Shown: positions 24,986-36,575 of the stretch, piece after piece | Layout: every line of letters starts with the position of its first letter | Numbering within the stretch: position 1 is the first letter of the stretch | Origin: Botryotinia globosa | Lineage: Eukaryota; Ascomycota; Leotiomycetes; Helotiales; Sclerotiniaceae | Direction: 5' to 3' | Assembly: GCA_014898425.1 (NCBI GenBank) | Contig: RCSZ01000003.1 | Location: 3,100,001-3,164,000, forward strand | DNA: 64,000 nt | Made by a program: the position numbers and the translations under genes | Notes under the pieces: model-generated | Database searches by the model: none | What the model was told of the DNA's origin: nothing | What the model saw: the letters and a program-made list of their open reading frames with translations, nothing else

Positions 24986-25931
24986 CTTGGTCTTTTGTAA
25001 GATCGCATTTGAACTTTCTCGTTTTGGCTTGTTGGTTATGGAGTCGAAAGGGCATTTAGCCTGTATGTTTTAGAGCCTGCGAGAAAATCGTCGTGTCAAT
25101 GTTTTGCGGATTTTGGATGCCGTAAAGGTCATGACTCACGTCTTTTCTATGTTTGGCCGCATTGCATGGTTATATGACAATATGACAATATGTATATTTT
25201 ATATTTTATATGTTGTATGTTGTATGTTATAGAATCATGTAATTTTGAGGTCTTTGGATGCTGAAAGGGGCGTGGGGTCATAAAGTTTACCCATATGGTC
25301 ACATGGATGGAGAAACACTGTAACCACATCTATTCCATTCTTTTGGTGTCTCAAGTCACCATGCGACTACAATAAGCCGCTTCTCTCCTTTCTATTTTTC
25401 CTTCCGATCCGAGAGAAATCCCACCAATAGGGGTAATATCGTAGAGTTGTGTTGTCAGCTGCGGGGAGCGGCACACAGCTGCATTTGAGACTGGCTTGGC
25501 ATATATAAAGAAGAACCAACGATCAGACATTTACGAGACCGACGACTTGGAAAGTTCTTCTGGTGTGATAAAGTTCACATCTGCAGGAAGAATATTCTTA
25601 AATGCATTCCGTGATGGAGCAACATATTCCGTTTGCCAACACTTTTACCCCGCAGTCCGTCTTGGATGGACTCTGAATACTCCGTCCGGATAATCAAGGA
25701 AGACTTGGATCGGAATATCCATGTAAAATCTATAAAATGCGCTTGATCCAGCGTGTAGGCAAAGTTATCCAGGAAACTCGTCTGTGGAAATTGAACAGCC
25801 TTTCCTTTGCATATCCTCTTGATATTTAACTTTGAATTTCAAAATCAGGACCCTCCAAACGATTGCCACAGTCAACGTGTGCATAGTGATATCATATCCC
25901 TCAAGGCTTCGAACCCCAACTGACTTCCACC
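24986..25931. promoter_or_regulatory. upstream region of the exo-polygalacturonase gene
   Basis: The first part holds the 3' end of the SAT4-type gene and a TA-rich tract (25170-25240); the rest is the promoter of the downstream pectinase. A TATAAAA-like element occurs at 25731-25738 (CTATAAAATGC) about 195 bp before the ATG, a plausible core promoter. The start codon sits in a strong context (CCACCATGA). Confidence 0.5.
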
Positions 25932-27299
25932 ATGAAGTTGTTGGAATTTACTGCCGTGATATCTTCGCTGGTTGTCCTTGCTCAAGCTGGCAATAGCAAT
26001 GGCAACGGTCACGAGAAAGCAAAAACTTGCACAATATCCTCAAAATATAAATCCTCAAATGGAACGGCGGATGATTCACCAGCAGTAGCTGCCGCTTTTG
26101 TCAAGTGCTCCTCCAACTCAATTATTGAGTTCAAGAAAGGTGTCGATTACAACATCTTCAGCCCAATCTCCGCAAAGAACTTGTCGAATGTGATCATTCG
26201 CCAAGAAGGCAATCTCCATCTTCCGCAAAACATCACCTATATCCAAAACCTTGTCACAACCTCCGATGCACTCACATACACCACCGCTTTATACTGGTTT
26301 GCATTTGCCGGTCCCAAGATTCAGTATGAAGGATCCAAAGACATTACGACAGGGTGGATAAACTCGTACGGCCAAGCATGGTGGGACGCGAATCCTGTCA
26401 ATGGAACTGGTCTTGCGAATCGGCCACATCTTTTTCAACTGAACACGACAAACGGCGGTATGAACTATTTCAAATCACGCAAGCCAATAGCATGGAATGT
26501 TCAACTTCTGGGAAGTAATATCCGAGTCAAAAATAGCATTATTGATTCCTTCTCAACGGGTACCGGTTTCCCATTCAATACCGATGGGTTTGGTGTCACA
26601 GCCACAAACGTTCACATTTCTGACTCTGTCATATACAATGGAGACGATGCATGTGCCGTTCAATCTGGTTCTCACAACGTTCTTTTTGAGAAAGCAACGA
26701 TCGGATATCAATCTCATGGTTTGTCCATTGGTTCTCTCGGACAAAATCAAGCTTCATTCGCCAACGTTTCAAACATCCATTTCCGTGATATAACAGTTGT
26801 TGATGCGGTCTATGCTGCCCGATTCAAGAGTTGGATTGGAGGTCAAGGAATCGCAAAAAATATCACATGGGAAGATATCCGCGTGTACAATGTTTCCTTC
26901 CCGATTTTTGTCACCCAAACATACTACAATCAAGGGTCTAACGCGACTCAACTTGAACCTGGAAAAATCTCTGGGCGCCCGAACAATGCGAGTGTCAACA
27001 TGGAGGATTTCACGTGGAAAAACTTCCGAGGAACAATTAATACCTTTGAGCCTGGAGATGGTACTTGTGTCTCAGACCCATGCTGGTACGATGCTGGATT
27101 GCCAAATTTGCAGCAGACCGAAACTATTATCATCGAGTGCAATACCGAGAGTTCTTGTCAGAACTTTACTTTGGAGAATATTGAGATCTATCCACAGGAT
27201 TATAGAAACCCCACGGTGATCTGCATCAATGCCACAAGTACGTTGAATCCCGATCTGGGATTCGATTGTGCCAATGGAACGTTTGTTCCTCTGAGTTGA
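25932..27299 (+). CDS. exo-polygalacturonase, glycoside hydrolase family 28
   Basis: An intronless frame of 455 residues starting with a signal peptide (MKLLEFTAVISSLVVLAQAG). GH28 catalytic motifs are all present: NTDGF (216-220), GDD (237-239), QSHGLSIGSLG (His262) and RFK (297-299) in place of the usual R-[IL]-K. The long N-terminal region with the YWFAFAG and WWDANPVNG segments, and the C-terminal Cys-containing part, resemble secreted fungal exo-acting polygalacturonases rather than the shorter endo-enzymes. It would release galacturonic acid from the ends of pectin chains outside the cell. Many NxS/T glycosylation sites are visible. The frame is intact and the catalytic residues conserved, so it is probably active. 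Confidence 0.93.
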   Translation: MKLLEFTAVISSLVVLAQAGNSNGNGHEKAKTCTISSKYKSSNGTADDSPAVAAAFVKCSSNSIIEFKKGVDYNIFSPISAKNLSNVIIRQEGNLHLPQNITYIQNLVTTSDALTYTTALYWFAFAGPKIQYEGSKDITTGWINSYGQAWWDANPVNGTGLANRPHLFQLNTTNGGMNYFKSRKPIAWNVQLLGSNIRVKNSIIDSFSTGTGFPFNTDGFGVTATNVHISDSVIYNGDDACAVQSGSHNVLFEKATIGYQSHGLSIGSLGQNQASFANVSNIHFRDITVVDAVYAARFKSWIGGQGIAKNITWEDIRVYNVSFPIFVTQTYYNQGSNATQLEPGKISGRPNNASVNMEDFTWKNFRGTINTFEPGDGTCVSDPCWYDAGLPNLQQTETIIIECNTESSCQNFTLENIEIYPQDYRNPTVICINATSTLNPDLGFDCANGTFVPLS

Positions 27300-27571
27300 G
27301 GCGGGATGTAGAGATGAGAATATGATGAACCAAGATTACCAAGGGATCAACATTTTCCATGTACTAGTGATTCAGAAAAGTGACTTCATTTTATGAATGT
27401 GATGTTATCCCCCACAGTCATCTTTCCAAGTGTTTCAAATATGAGGCTCAAAAATGAGTTGAATTCTTTAAGCCCACATTCATTTTGGATGACACCTACG
27501 GACCTGTCGACGAGGTGTAGATATGAAGCGACAACATGTATGTACGCGATACATCAAGACATTCATATGAT

Positions 27572-27817
27572 GTAAGAGTTCTGGGGCCGGTTCAGCACAC
27601 ACCACCCTATTTCAAATAAAATGCCTATAAAAAAATTATTAAAAATATTTCATTCATTTTTTTAATTGTTTTGATAATTTTAAAATATATATATTAATTT
27701 CGAGAATTAAATTCATTTTTATATTAAGATAATACATAATTAAAAATTAAAGAAATCAAGATTTTTGCTATATTTTCATTTAGTAATTATGTAATAAACT
27801 AGGGCCAGAACTCTTAC
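27572..27817. mobile_element. 246-bp MITE with terminal inverted repeats
   Basis: The ends are inverted: GTAAGAGTTCTGG at 27572 and CCAGAACTCTTAC ending at 27817, with partial similarity continuing inward. The interior is almost pure A/T without coding capacity. If the outer TA is the target-site duplication (GTA|AGAG ... CTCT|TAC), it would fit a Tc1/mariner-type element. Confidence 0.75.
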
Positions 27818-28193
27818 AAATTCCTATTCCGTTATTAAAGCAATCAAAGTTCTCATGCTAAATCAACTAATCAATTATTAATGCTTGGATGATGAATCAT
27901 GGAGGTAAATGAAGGAGAACCTGGTGGAAGTAAATTTCCTCATGCTCAAATATCTCCTATAAGTATTCTAGATAGGGCTGAAGTCATGCATCGGTAGCAG
28001 ACCGGTTCGATCGAATAAGCTTCGGAGATATATTCCCTGACTCTTGTGTTAACCTAGCATTTCGATATACTTTTTAATATTTAAAATTTCAAATTTGAAA
28101 TGCAATATCCAATATCCAAATTTGGCGTCATCAAGGACAAGAAGTGGCGGGGCGCCAAGACGTCTCATAGAAAGCCCTGGGGCATCTATTGAC

Positions 28194-28693
28194 TAGGGTT
28201 GGGCGATTTGATGATATATAATACTATATATTCATCAATCAAATATGATATGTAATATTAGTCAAGTCGCAATATTTTTAGTATAGAAAGTGGGGATTTT
28301 GAAGATTTTTTGAAGCTATTTTGAAAGAAAAGTATTGAATTTAATTGGATTATATAAGATTAATAAGATTTGTTTAAAAATTATCTGAGAATTAGAAATG
28401 AAATTTTGAAAGAGATTTTGAATATATTAATAAGAATAAATGAATTTGATTGATTGAATTAATTCCTTAATCTCTTAATAATCTAAAATTCTAGAATCTA
28501 TTCTTCATACTAATCTTTTCAATTACTCACCTAAAATCTTTCTGAAATTAATTCCACTTTCATTTATTCTATTGATTTGATTAGCTCAGAAATCACATAC
28601 ATAAACTTAACATAATATTTGATAACACTCAAAAAGCATAATAATATGAAATTATATAATCAAGCCCAAGATTATATAATACGCCCATCCCTA
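28194..28693. mobile_element. 500-bp non-autonomous hAT-like element
   Basis: The left end TAGGGTTGGGCG and the right end CGCCCATCCCTA form inverted repeats of the hAT type ((T/C)AGGG.TGGGC). An 8-bp target-site duplication flanks it, CTATTGAC on the left and CTACTGAC on the right, differing at one C/T position. Length and TA-rich interior mean it has no transposase. Confidence 0.82.
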
Positions 28694-29414
28694 CTACTGA
28701 CTGTATTTTTTACCCCTTCATTTTCGAATCAAACCAATTGGGAAGCCACGGTTACCAGTCTCGAGCCAGTGCACCAAATAAATTGCATTTTTCCCAGATG
28801 AGGCTTGACTTCAGATGAATTTGGTAGAAAGGAAATGAAGGTTTAATTAATTTTATATATTGGGTTAATGCATACCGGCCTTCGTTTTACAAGGATGGGG
28901 ACAATGGCGCTTCATGCTTACCTATCCATGGATTCGTATGAAACGTTCTGCTCTTCGCATCAACTTTCAAGCGACTAATAACCAGCAGCGTCTATTTTCT
29001 TTCATCTATTCGTTGGAAAAATGTGGAGTAGAATCTGTGAATCGTTTATCTCACACATCTTCTTACCGAAGATCACCAAATCAAGGTTGCCAAACGAAAC
29101 GTTCATCTAAAGATCTTGTTTCTCTGAAACGGACATGGGTATCATTTCGATTCCCCCAGGTCGGGCATCATATATCGAATCGATTCATGGTGCGCGCTTT
29201 TGAGTCCTATATATTGAGTTGGCTCTCGTGATGGTAGCTTTCTCTTCCTCTATTCTTTCTCTTCAAGTTAGTCTTCTTAGCTTGTCGTCTCTATTTCACT
29301 CTCTTAACTTTCTCTACACACATTCCTTTCAAAGTGTGATCTGTGATCCACGACGTTCATTTTTAAACTTTTGCATTCATTTCACCACGAACTTACACAC
29401 AAAATCCTATCACG

Positions 29415-30471
29415 ATGTTCTCCAAATCAATCATCGCTGCTTCCCTCCTCACAGCAGTCGCTGCTCATCAAAACTTCCATCAATTCTGGGTCAATGGAGT
29501 TTCTCCCGGATATCAAGTCTCTATCCGCATGCCACCTTCCAACTCCCCAGTTGTCGATGTAGCATCCGATAACATCACCTGTAACGTCAATGGAAACGTT
29601 GTCCCATCCGGTGTCAACACAACCGCCGCAAATGAGGGAGATGCCATCACAGTTCAATGGGATTCCTCTACTCATCCAGGACCTATCCAACATTATCTTT
29701 TCGGTCCAGTTGATGATGCGTCCATGGCTACTGGTATCGGTTCGTGGTTCAAGATTGATGAGTATGTTCAAGTCAACGGTACTTGGGCCTCCAGCCTCAT
29801 GAATGCTGGAAACATGAGCTACACTTTCAAACTCCCTACCGGAATGGCATCTGGTGAATACTTGGTAAGTTGTACTCTATCCTCACCTTTTATACTTCTC
29901 CATAAACTAACAAGTCACCACACAGCTTCGTTCAGAGATGCTTGCTCTTCACGGAGCCCAGACTGTCGGAGGTGCTCAATGGTACATTGGATGTGCTCAA
30001 CTTTCTATCACCGGTACTGGTGGAGATTCATGCGGACCATCCATCGAGCTCCCAGGTGATTACAACGCTACCGACCCAAGTATCTATATTCCAAATGTTT
30101 ACAATGGCTTTGACATATCCACCTACACACCTCCCGGAGGAGCCGTTGCCAAATGTGGTGCTTCCGGAGCTGGAGCTGCTGGAGCCGCTGGAGCCACTGG
30201 GGCCACTAGTGCAGCCAGCGCCACGGTCGTTGCAGCATCAGCTGTTTCCAGCGCGGTTGCATCATCAAGCGCCGCAGCTCTTTCATCGGGTGCCGTAGCC
30301 GCAGTGAGCTCCGTCGCCTCATCCGTAGAGGTCTCGTCCAGTGCGATACTTCCATCAAGCTCCGTGGCCGCCATTGTAACTTCTGCCCCAAGCACTCTCG
30401 TTACAGCCATTTCTGCACCAGCAGCTACTAGCTCGGCGGTTGAGGTTGGCGATGATGAGTGTGAAGCATAA
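29415..30471 (+). CDS. AA9 lytic polysaccharide monooxygenase
   Basis: Two exons, 29415-29864 and 29926-30471, with a 61-bp intron (GTAAGT...CACACAG), give 331 residues. A 17-residue signal peptide is followed directly by His18 (AA|HQNFHQFW), which becomes the N-terminal copper-binding His after cleavage. The second copper ligand is His87 in THPGP, and the axial Tyr is Tyr170 in GAQWYIGCAQL. His159 and Gln168 occupy the usual second-sphere positions, and Cys56 and Cys173 probably pair. The enzyme would cleave cellulose or other beta-glucans oxidatively outside the cell, as do other AA9 enzymes. The catalytic domain ends near residue 227. The remaining ~100 residues are Ala/Ser/Val-rich low complexity, with no CBM1 and no hydrophobic GPI tail. 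Confidence 0.92.
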
Positions 30472-30997
30472 ATTTGACGAGGATATGTATCAAGTGGTGA
30501 AAATATGTTTGGATTATTGTATTTATATCTAGATCTATTCGCTGTATATGAATAGACTTGGCTCTTGCCATTGTACAAATAGAGACTGATTGAGCTTTGA
30601 ATGTTGAGTGGTTGCTGATTGTGAAGTGCATTGCCTGGGTGTCAAATGTAGATGGATTGCAAAAAAAAACAAAAAAAAACATCCATCCCACTTGCGTCGG
30701 GTTCACCAGTCGGTGTATAGATTGACGGGGAACATCTCACTTTTCCAATCTTTATAGCAAATTCATTCTTCAATTGTTTGGTATAAAATTTTGTGTTTTG
30801 ATTGTTCCATCTCTAGTGAACAACGAAATCAAAGTAGAATGTTACGCGCTGGTTTCTGTGCATTACACCAATACCAATATAAGAAAGGCTTTGATTGTTA
30901 AGAATCTGGAGCAAATCCAACGACTTCATCCAAAGTCTCGGGCGTCAGTATAGACCATCAAATTCCTGCCATGTCTTAAAGTGCAAGGATCAGCCCA
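30472..30997. other. convergent intergenic region
   Basis: 3' flank of the AA9 gene and of the small minus-strand gene. An A9-C-A9-C stretch at 30661-30680 is the only notable simple sequence. Confidence 0.5.
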
Positions 30998-31414
30998 TTA
31001 CTCAGAATGCATCCTTCTCGCGACCTGAATGAGCACTCTTTGCAAATTCATATCACTTCCCGCCGCCGACGTTCCTCTCTTATCCATTCCCCTTGCCACT
31101 TCTACCAAAGTCTTTCCCAAAAGCCCACCGATATCCTCGCCCAATCTTGCCACTACTTTGTTCCATTCCCTCTTATCCCGCTCGTAGGTGTCGACGATAA
31201 TCTTGACATTCTGGTCGAGAGTATCTTGACACTCTTGTGCACCGTTTGTATTGCCAGCTCGCGTTTCCTTGCGGAATGCACGCAGTACTTCGCTTGTTTG
31301 ATGGAGAACGGGTTGGACGGTGGCTTGGTGGTCTTTTTCGATTTGTGCGAGCTCGGAGTAGTAGGGAGTTGCTTGGAGGATAAGCAAGATTTGCTGGTGA
31401 GTTTTCTCTGACAT
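30998..31414 (-). CDS. small helical hypothetical protein
   Basis: A single intact frame of 138 residues from ATG at 31414. It is rich in Gln, Glu, Lys and Arg, and predicted from composition to be almost entirely alpha-helical (ILLILQATPYYSELAQIEKD, TYERDKREWNKVVARLGEDI). There is no signal peptide, membrane segment or Cys motif. I do not recognise a family. The antisense strand is also open over much of this stretch (31007-31411), but the minus-strand peptide has the more protein-like composition. Possibly part of a small coiled-coil complex; function unknown. Confidence 0.6.
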   Translation of the reverse strand: MSEKTHQQILLILQATPYYSELAQIEKDHQATVQPVLHQTSEVLRAFRKETRAGNTNGAQECQDTLDQNVKIIVDTYERDKREWNKVVARLGEDIGGLLGKTLVEVARGMDKRGTSAAGSDMNLQRVLIQVARRMHSE

Positions 31415-32874
31415 CGTGATTGATCGTGTGCCGTAGCTTTAAGAGTTCAAAATCGCATGGGTGTATTTTTTGTTCGGTGTTGTTTATTGCTTCGGACGGT
31501 CTGGAGAGGTGAGGATAAGGAATCCGTGAAAGGAAGGAACGACATAGAAAGGTTTAAAGTTCATTGCTTGATTCACTGATAGCTGGATATTTTATTGGCG
31601 GCTTTATTAATCAGCATCTCGAGAGATTTTCTGTGATTCTCAAATGTTGAAACTTCCGACGATAGCAATCCGTTTTATTTGCCTTGGTTTTCCAATCATG
31701 AATAAGTTTTTAACATCCATGCCAAATGCTAGGGCAGTGAATGATTCAAGAATCATTCAAGGCATTCACTCGAGTTGCTCTCTCTACAGCGCTGCAAAGT
31801 GAATATCTGTATCGGCCATTTCATATGTGAACGATACGGCTTCAATATCTGTGCAACTCGGGACGATATTTTCTAATCACGAATTTGTACGGTAACTGGT
31901 CAAGCCTGTTTAAGTAAGTTATGTCTTTCTTCCAGGCATCCAATCCAACATCATCGTCCACATTGATCGCCTCAAAGGAGTTTAAAGCTAATCCGGCCTC
32001 CGATAGTCTCAACACCTACATCATGAACAACATTTTGAAAGCAGGAACTCTGCATTGAATCCCAACAACGCTTCTGAGAAAAGCGCAGCTGGCCAGGGAA
32101 TTCAAATCCCTCTTGAGGATAATGCACGTCATGATTTATAACAATATGACATAAATTGTAGGTCGCCACATTGTCTATACCCCAGTAAATGAACAATTCA
32201 ACCTCGCGTAATCAACACCAAGATATGAATGAAAATGAACAACATCATAGCAGATGTGCCATCGATCAGATCGCACATACTCACAAAGAAGGGCACAAAA
32301 GTCAATATGAGCAATAAAGATGCACTCGCAATTAAGTCCGCTCCGGAAACCTTCCAACGACTTCGAGATCTGCCACCAGAATGAAGGTTGGGAGTATGGA
32401 AGTTTGCACGTTTGCAGCCCTGACTCGTGGTCATCTCTTACTCGGATCACAAAGCAAGTCACTTTTCTATATCCTAATACAATTTTAATAAACCCCCGAG
32501 TTCCAATTGGAAAATGCATCTATGTGATTGATGTATTTGCATCTGATTGACCACTCTGTCTTGCACCCATTACTGTGCATCCCAAAAGCTTTATCAGGAT
32601 ATGCCATTGAATAATTAGCCGACGTACTCATCGAACTTTCTTGAGTTCTCGAATTCCACACCGGTTTATACACAAAAGTCAAAGAGTAAAACAGTGCAGT
32701 AAAAATGAAACACGACACAAGAAATATAGCGAGCTGGATGAAATATACAATATTACTACAAGACGTATGCATAGGGGTATCACTCCGCTCCTGTCCCGCG
32801 CTCAAATAGACTTTTTTTATCTCAAATATTTCTTATCATCTGACATATATTAAGTATATGTATGTCCTGCATGA
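31415..32874. other. intergenic region with unresolved minus-strand coding signals
   Basis: The minus strand holds three open stretches (32772-32485, 32434-32198 and 32196-31972). Two contain clear hydrophobic helices (YFIQLAIFLVSCFIFTALFY; LLLILTFVPFFVSM). They might be exons of one membrane protein gene, but I could not find splice junctions that join them in frame, so no CDS is called. The remaining sequence (31415-31970) shows nothing. Confidence 0.4.
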
Positions 32875-34908
32875 TCAGGTCAAAATAGAAGGAGAATAAT
32901 GGGGAATCCGACGTGTATAATGGTCTGTATGAGTGGGCACCCTACAGCAACCCACTCCGCCCGCGCTCCGTTCACAGCAACTCCAGGACCAATCGCTAAG
33001 CCAATGGGATGCCCCGTAAATAGCCAACATTTCGTCGACGGATTTCCCTTGATAACATCTCTCACCATGCTGTTCGACGAGCTTTGGAAGGGCTCGTGAG
33101 CGCAATGTTTTTGATCCTAAAGTAAAATCATTTCAGTATTGCGCAACAAGTCAAGAGAATGAAACCGAATACTAACCAGGATGATATCGACATGGGCCAT
33201 CGGCATCTTGGGATCTGATGTCTTTGAAACACTGCCCACATTTACCGCCTTTGAATTTGAGGGATTTTCTCTCCAACCCTAACTCCTCCAAAGTTGGATT
33301 AAGCCTCCGCTTTTTCGCCGATGATGATACATCAGCGACTGATTGGCTTTGAGTTCTCCCATTCAAAAGTTCCTCATCCACCTCTTCCAAAACTGTCCGT
33401 TCCTCCCTTAGTTCTGCTAAAACTTTCCGAGCTAATGGAACCCCTTCTTCTTTTCCCGTTAAGTCTCTCTCGTGGGTGAAAGTCCTCTCTGTAACTTCCC
33501 TTAACCTTCTCTCAACCTCGAGCGCTTTCTCCAAATCTTTTGTCTTCTTTTTTTCTTTTTCTAGTGCTTCTATGGCAGTATCCTTGACGGCATTCGTTGA
33601 GGAAGCGCGCGTGTCCACTTCCATATATATCATTTGTTGATCGGCAAGTTGCTCCTTGAACCACTGAGATCTGTCCATTTCAATTTTCAAAGCCTTTTTG
33701 AGTTCCTCAGAGGTTCCCATGAAATCAGTCTCAGGGATTTTATTCGGCTGAGATATAGGTGTTCCACTGCTCGATTGAAAACGTCTCTGATGGCCTAATA
33801 GATCCTTTAGTCTTTTCGTTCCCTTCCTCCCATCAATCAACTGCTTTCGAAGTATCTCATTATATCTCCTGTCCGTTTTTGACGCTTCGTCTGCACTATC
33901 AATTCGGGGCATCAATTCTGGCAGAGTATTCTGAGCGCTTATAGCCTTAGCCTGAATTTCCCTCATCTGCTGTTGTAGGGTCTCGACCTGATTCCATTCA
34001 TTTTGATAATTATTCGTCACAGTCTTTATCTCCGCTTTCGCTGCCTCTAGTTCTTGCAGCAAAGCCGCAGTTCTTTTCTTTTCAATTATCAATGCTTCCT
34101 CCAGAGGAGTTTCCTTCTGCAAGGTATCCTCATCATCACTCACCAAGTCAATGACCAATCCCTTCCCTGGTATAATTCGTTCCTTTCTCGAGTTAATAGA
34201 CATTCCTCTCCGGTCCATCGACTTCCCATTTGCTTTGTCATTATTCAAGAGTCCCTTAGTACTCCATCCCTCCTCTTTCTCCTCTTCGACATATTTGTCA
34301 CCAAGCAAAAATCTTAGAGTGGTCGTTCGCATATGCGGATACAAATTTCCAGTAGCTCTGAGCAATGCTTTGAGGGATTCGATATCTGCATCGTTGAGAG
34401 CAGACTCTAGACACTGGGATTGAGGAAGTGCTTGTAGCCTTGACCGAGGAGCTGGGGTCGAGTTCGAGGAGCTTAGTCTAGAGGGTGTTCGAAGAAATGG
34501 AGAGGCATTTGATGGCGTAATGGGAGTCAGTGGGTAATGGTCCACAGGAGACAGTTGTGGCTGAGATTGAGTGGAAACTTGAGAAGGGTGTTGGGTATTG
34601 TGTCTACCGATCTCAGGCGCAAATGGTGGTAACTGATGTTGCGTTTGAAATCCATTGGGATTTGAGTATGGACTGGGGTAAGTTGAAGCTTGCATGGTGA
34701 ATTTACACTCTGGTGCCGGTTGAGGAGCGTAATATTGCTGCGAACCAAGATTATATGAGAATATCGGACTTGGCAAAGGAAAGTTTGACTGCTGTGGAGA
34801 GGAATTGGCGAGATTTGGGTAACGCGGGTGGAATAACGTAGGACTGATCTGATCTTGATAAGATACAGGTTGTCCTGCACGATTCAATTGCACGGCCTTT
34901 CTTGACAT
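32875..34908 (-). CDS. coiled-coil protein with a C-terminal CHORD-like zinc-binding motif
   Basis: Two exons, 34908-33177 and 33116-32875, separated by a 60-bp intron (GTTAGT...TTTAG), give 657 residues. Read without splicing, the frame ends immediately after CRYHPG and loses half of the zinc motif. The N-terminal ~170 residues are Pro/Ser/Gln-rich and disordered. A long coiled coil follows (about 265-540, heptad-rich E/K/L). The C-terminus has C557-x2-C560, C573RYH576PG, then W622SC624C625 and C634/C635 and H640. The order C..C...C..HPG...W.CC...C...H resembles the CHORD zinc-binding domain known from RAR1/CHP-1-type Hsp90 co-chaperones, but the spacing is looser, so homology is not proven. 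A nuclear or chaperone role is only possible, not shown. Confidence 0.8.
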
Positions 34909-36575
34909 TCGTTTAAAGCAAAAGGTCCCAAGGCCATCAGTGTCTAAGGTGGTTCGACGGTTGTTTTACTGGAGAAGGTGTGACAGAAGAACGGTTCGAG
35001 TACATTAGGGGTTCAGGAAGACGCGTTGGCGGGGAATCGCGATTTTCTCGATAAGCTGCTGCTGAGGATGGCGCGTGCATGCTTATCGACACGTGACCTG
35101 CCCCCTTTTCAGGTATTTATTGTCAAGATACCACATCCCACTAATCTCACTTTCAAACTCTCTTTATCAATAAAATATTTTTAACTAGAATTCTAAATAA
35201 TATATATTTTGATCATGGTGGTATTGTAGTTTATTAATAATCGAATTTTTTTTGATTAATTAAAGATTGAAGGGAATATTTATTTCATTAAAAATCTGAG
35301 AATATTTAGTTGTATTTTTAATGTACAATTTAATTTGTCTGATAAAAGTATTTTAATAATATATATTGTGATCATTCTTTTAATTATTATTTATTAAAAA
35401 ACTAATTAATATATTTGAAAAAGTTTAATTGATAATATTATTTAAATTGATATTCAAATTAATTGAATCTGTAATTGTTATAAAATTCAATTGAAAAGAA
35501 TTTTTTTAATTAATTAAATTATTTTCTATTATTTTCAATTATTCATATTAATTATAAAAGTGGTATTAATTAAATCGCTTTATTAAGTTGAGTATATTAC
35601 TAGTTTTTTTAATAGTTTTAATAATATTAGAATTATATTATTAATAAAGATTTAATTATTTTTTAAATTTTATGTTTTAAGTTTAAGGTATATAATTTCA
35701 AAATGAAAATGGATTTTCAGATTTAGAAATACCTAATCTTTTCGAAATCAATAATTTTAATTTTTTAAAAGAGATTGAGGTATATAATAGAAATCAGATT
35801 GATTAAAAGATCTTCAAAATATATATATTATTATTAAAAATAATAATAATAATAGTGTTGAAATCCATAGAGAATAGATATTTAATTTAATAAAATATTG
35901 GGTTGTAAAAATATATATTTTCAATATATATGATATATATATATATAATTAAATAAAGTTATTATAATAAAAAAATATTAAAATAATGAGAAAATCTATT
36001 TATATATCGAGAATTTATATTAAAGCGATTTAATTATTGAGTAATTTGTAATCTTTAATTGAAAAATTAAAAAATAACAAATTATTGATTTTTATATTAA
36101 AACTAAAACCAAATTGTTTTAAATTCTATAATGATAAAGTTTCAAGACCCTTATCTCAAAATCAAGACTAAAAGTCTGAATTATGTAATCACTGTGTGGT
36201 CTGAGGATGAGATAACATCTCACTATCAATTTGAAGAATCGTGGGTTGGATAAACATGTCACAGCAAACAAGTTTCAAGTGCCTGATAGATTTTCTCGTT
36301 GGAAGGATCTGATTGTGATTGGCTTAAGCGGAGGGTTGACCAGATTTGGAACATATCACATCGTGCTTACTCTAAGATGGGCTGATCTGGCGGCTACCAA
36401 TGTCACAATGAATTGAGAATGCGCCCCTCGCCATATCAAGCTTCCAAGTATCATATCGAATATTGCTGCTAGAAACCCGTTACGAGTCGCTGTCACTAGG
36501 TGTCGTCAGTTCAAAAGGCTCAGAAATCTCACCAACACTCCTTATCTAGTTTTAATCAGTTCTCTGGTCTCAAAA
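34909..36575. other. intergenic region dominated by a TA-rich repeat
   Basis: The first 200 bp are normal and include the promoter of the coiled-coil gene. From about 35143 to 36150 the sequence is nearly pure A/T and matches a second copy at the window end. The last 400 bp are normal and should hold the promoter of the FAD monooxygenase. Confidence 0.6.
35143..36150. repeat. TA-rich dispersed repeat, RIP-mutated (copy 1)
   Basis: Starts ATCTCACTTTCAAA and aligns in the same orientation with 63717-64000 over at least 280 bp (shared blocks include ATTCTAAATAATAT and TTGTATTTTTAATG). This copy is more TA-converted than the other. Beyond 35420 the comparison runs out at the window edge; the block stays TA-rich to about 36150. 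No open frame. Confidence 0.75.

Larger units (their letters stand above)
27300..29414. other. intergenic region with two small non-autonomous DNA transposons
   Basis: The region between the pectinase and AA9 genes is mostly occupied by two TA-rich inverted-repeat elements (27572-27817 and 28194-28693). The last 500 bp, of normal composition, should hold the AA9 promoter; a CTATATATTG box lies at 29206-29215. No other gene is supported. Confidence 0.6.

Noticed and set aside
26497..27219. Frames overlapping the exo-polygalacturonase gene on both strands
   Set aside because: The GH28 frame is intact over its full length with all catalytic motifs, so these are shadows.
31007..31411. 134-codon plus-strand frame opposite the small helical protein
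   Set aside because: The minus-strand peptide is more protein-like. The plus-strand peptide is an irregular mix of Cys and Leu without a domain. The choice is not certain.
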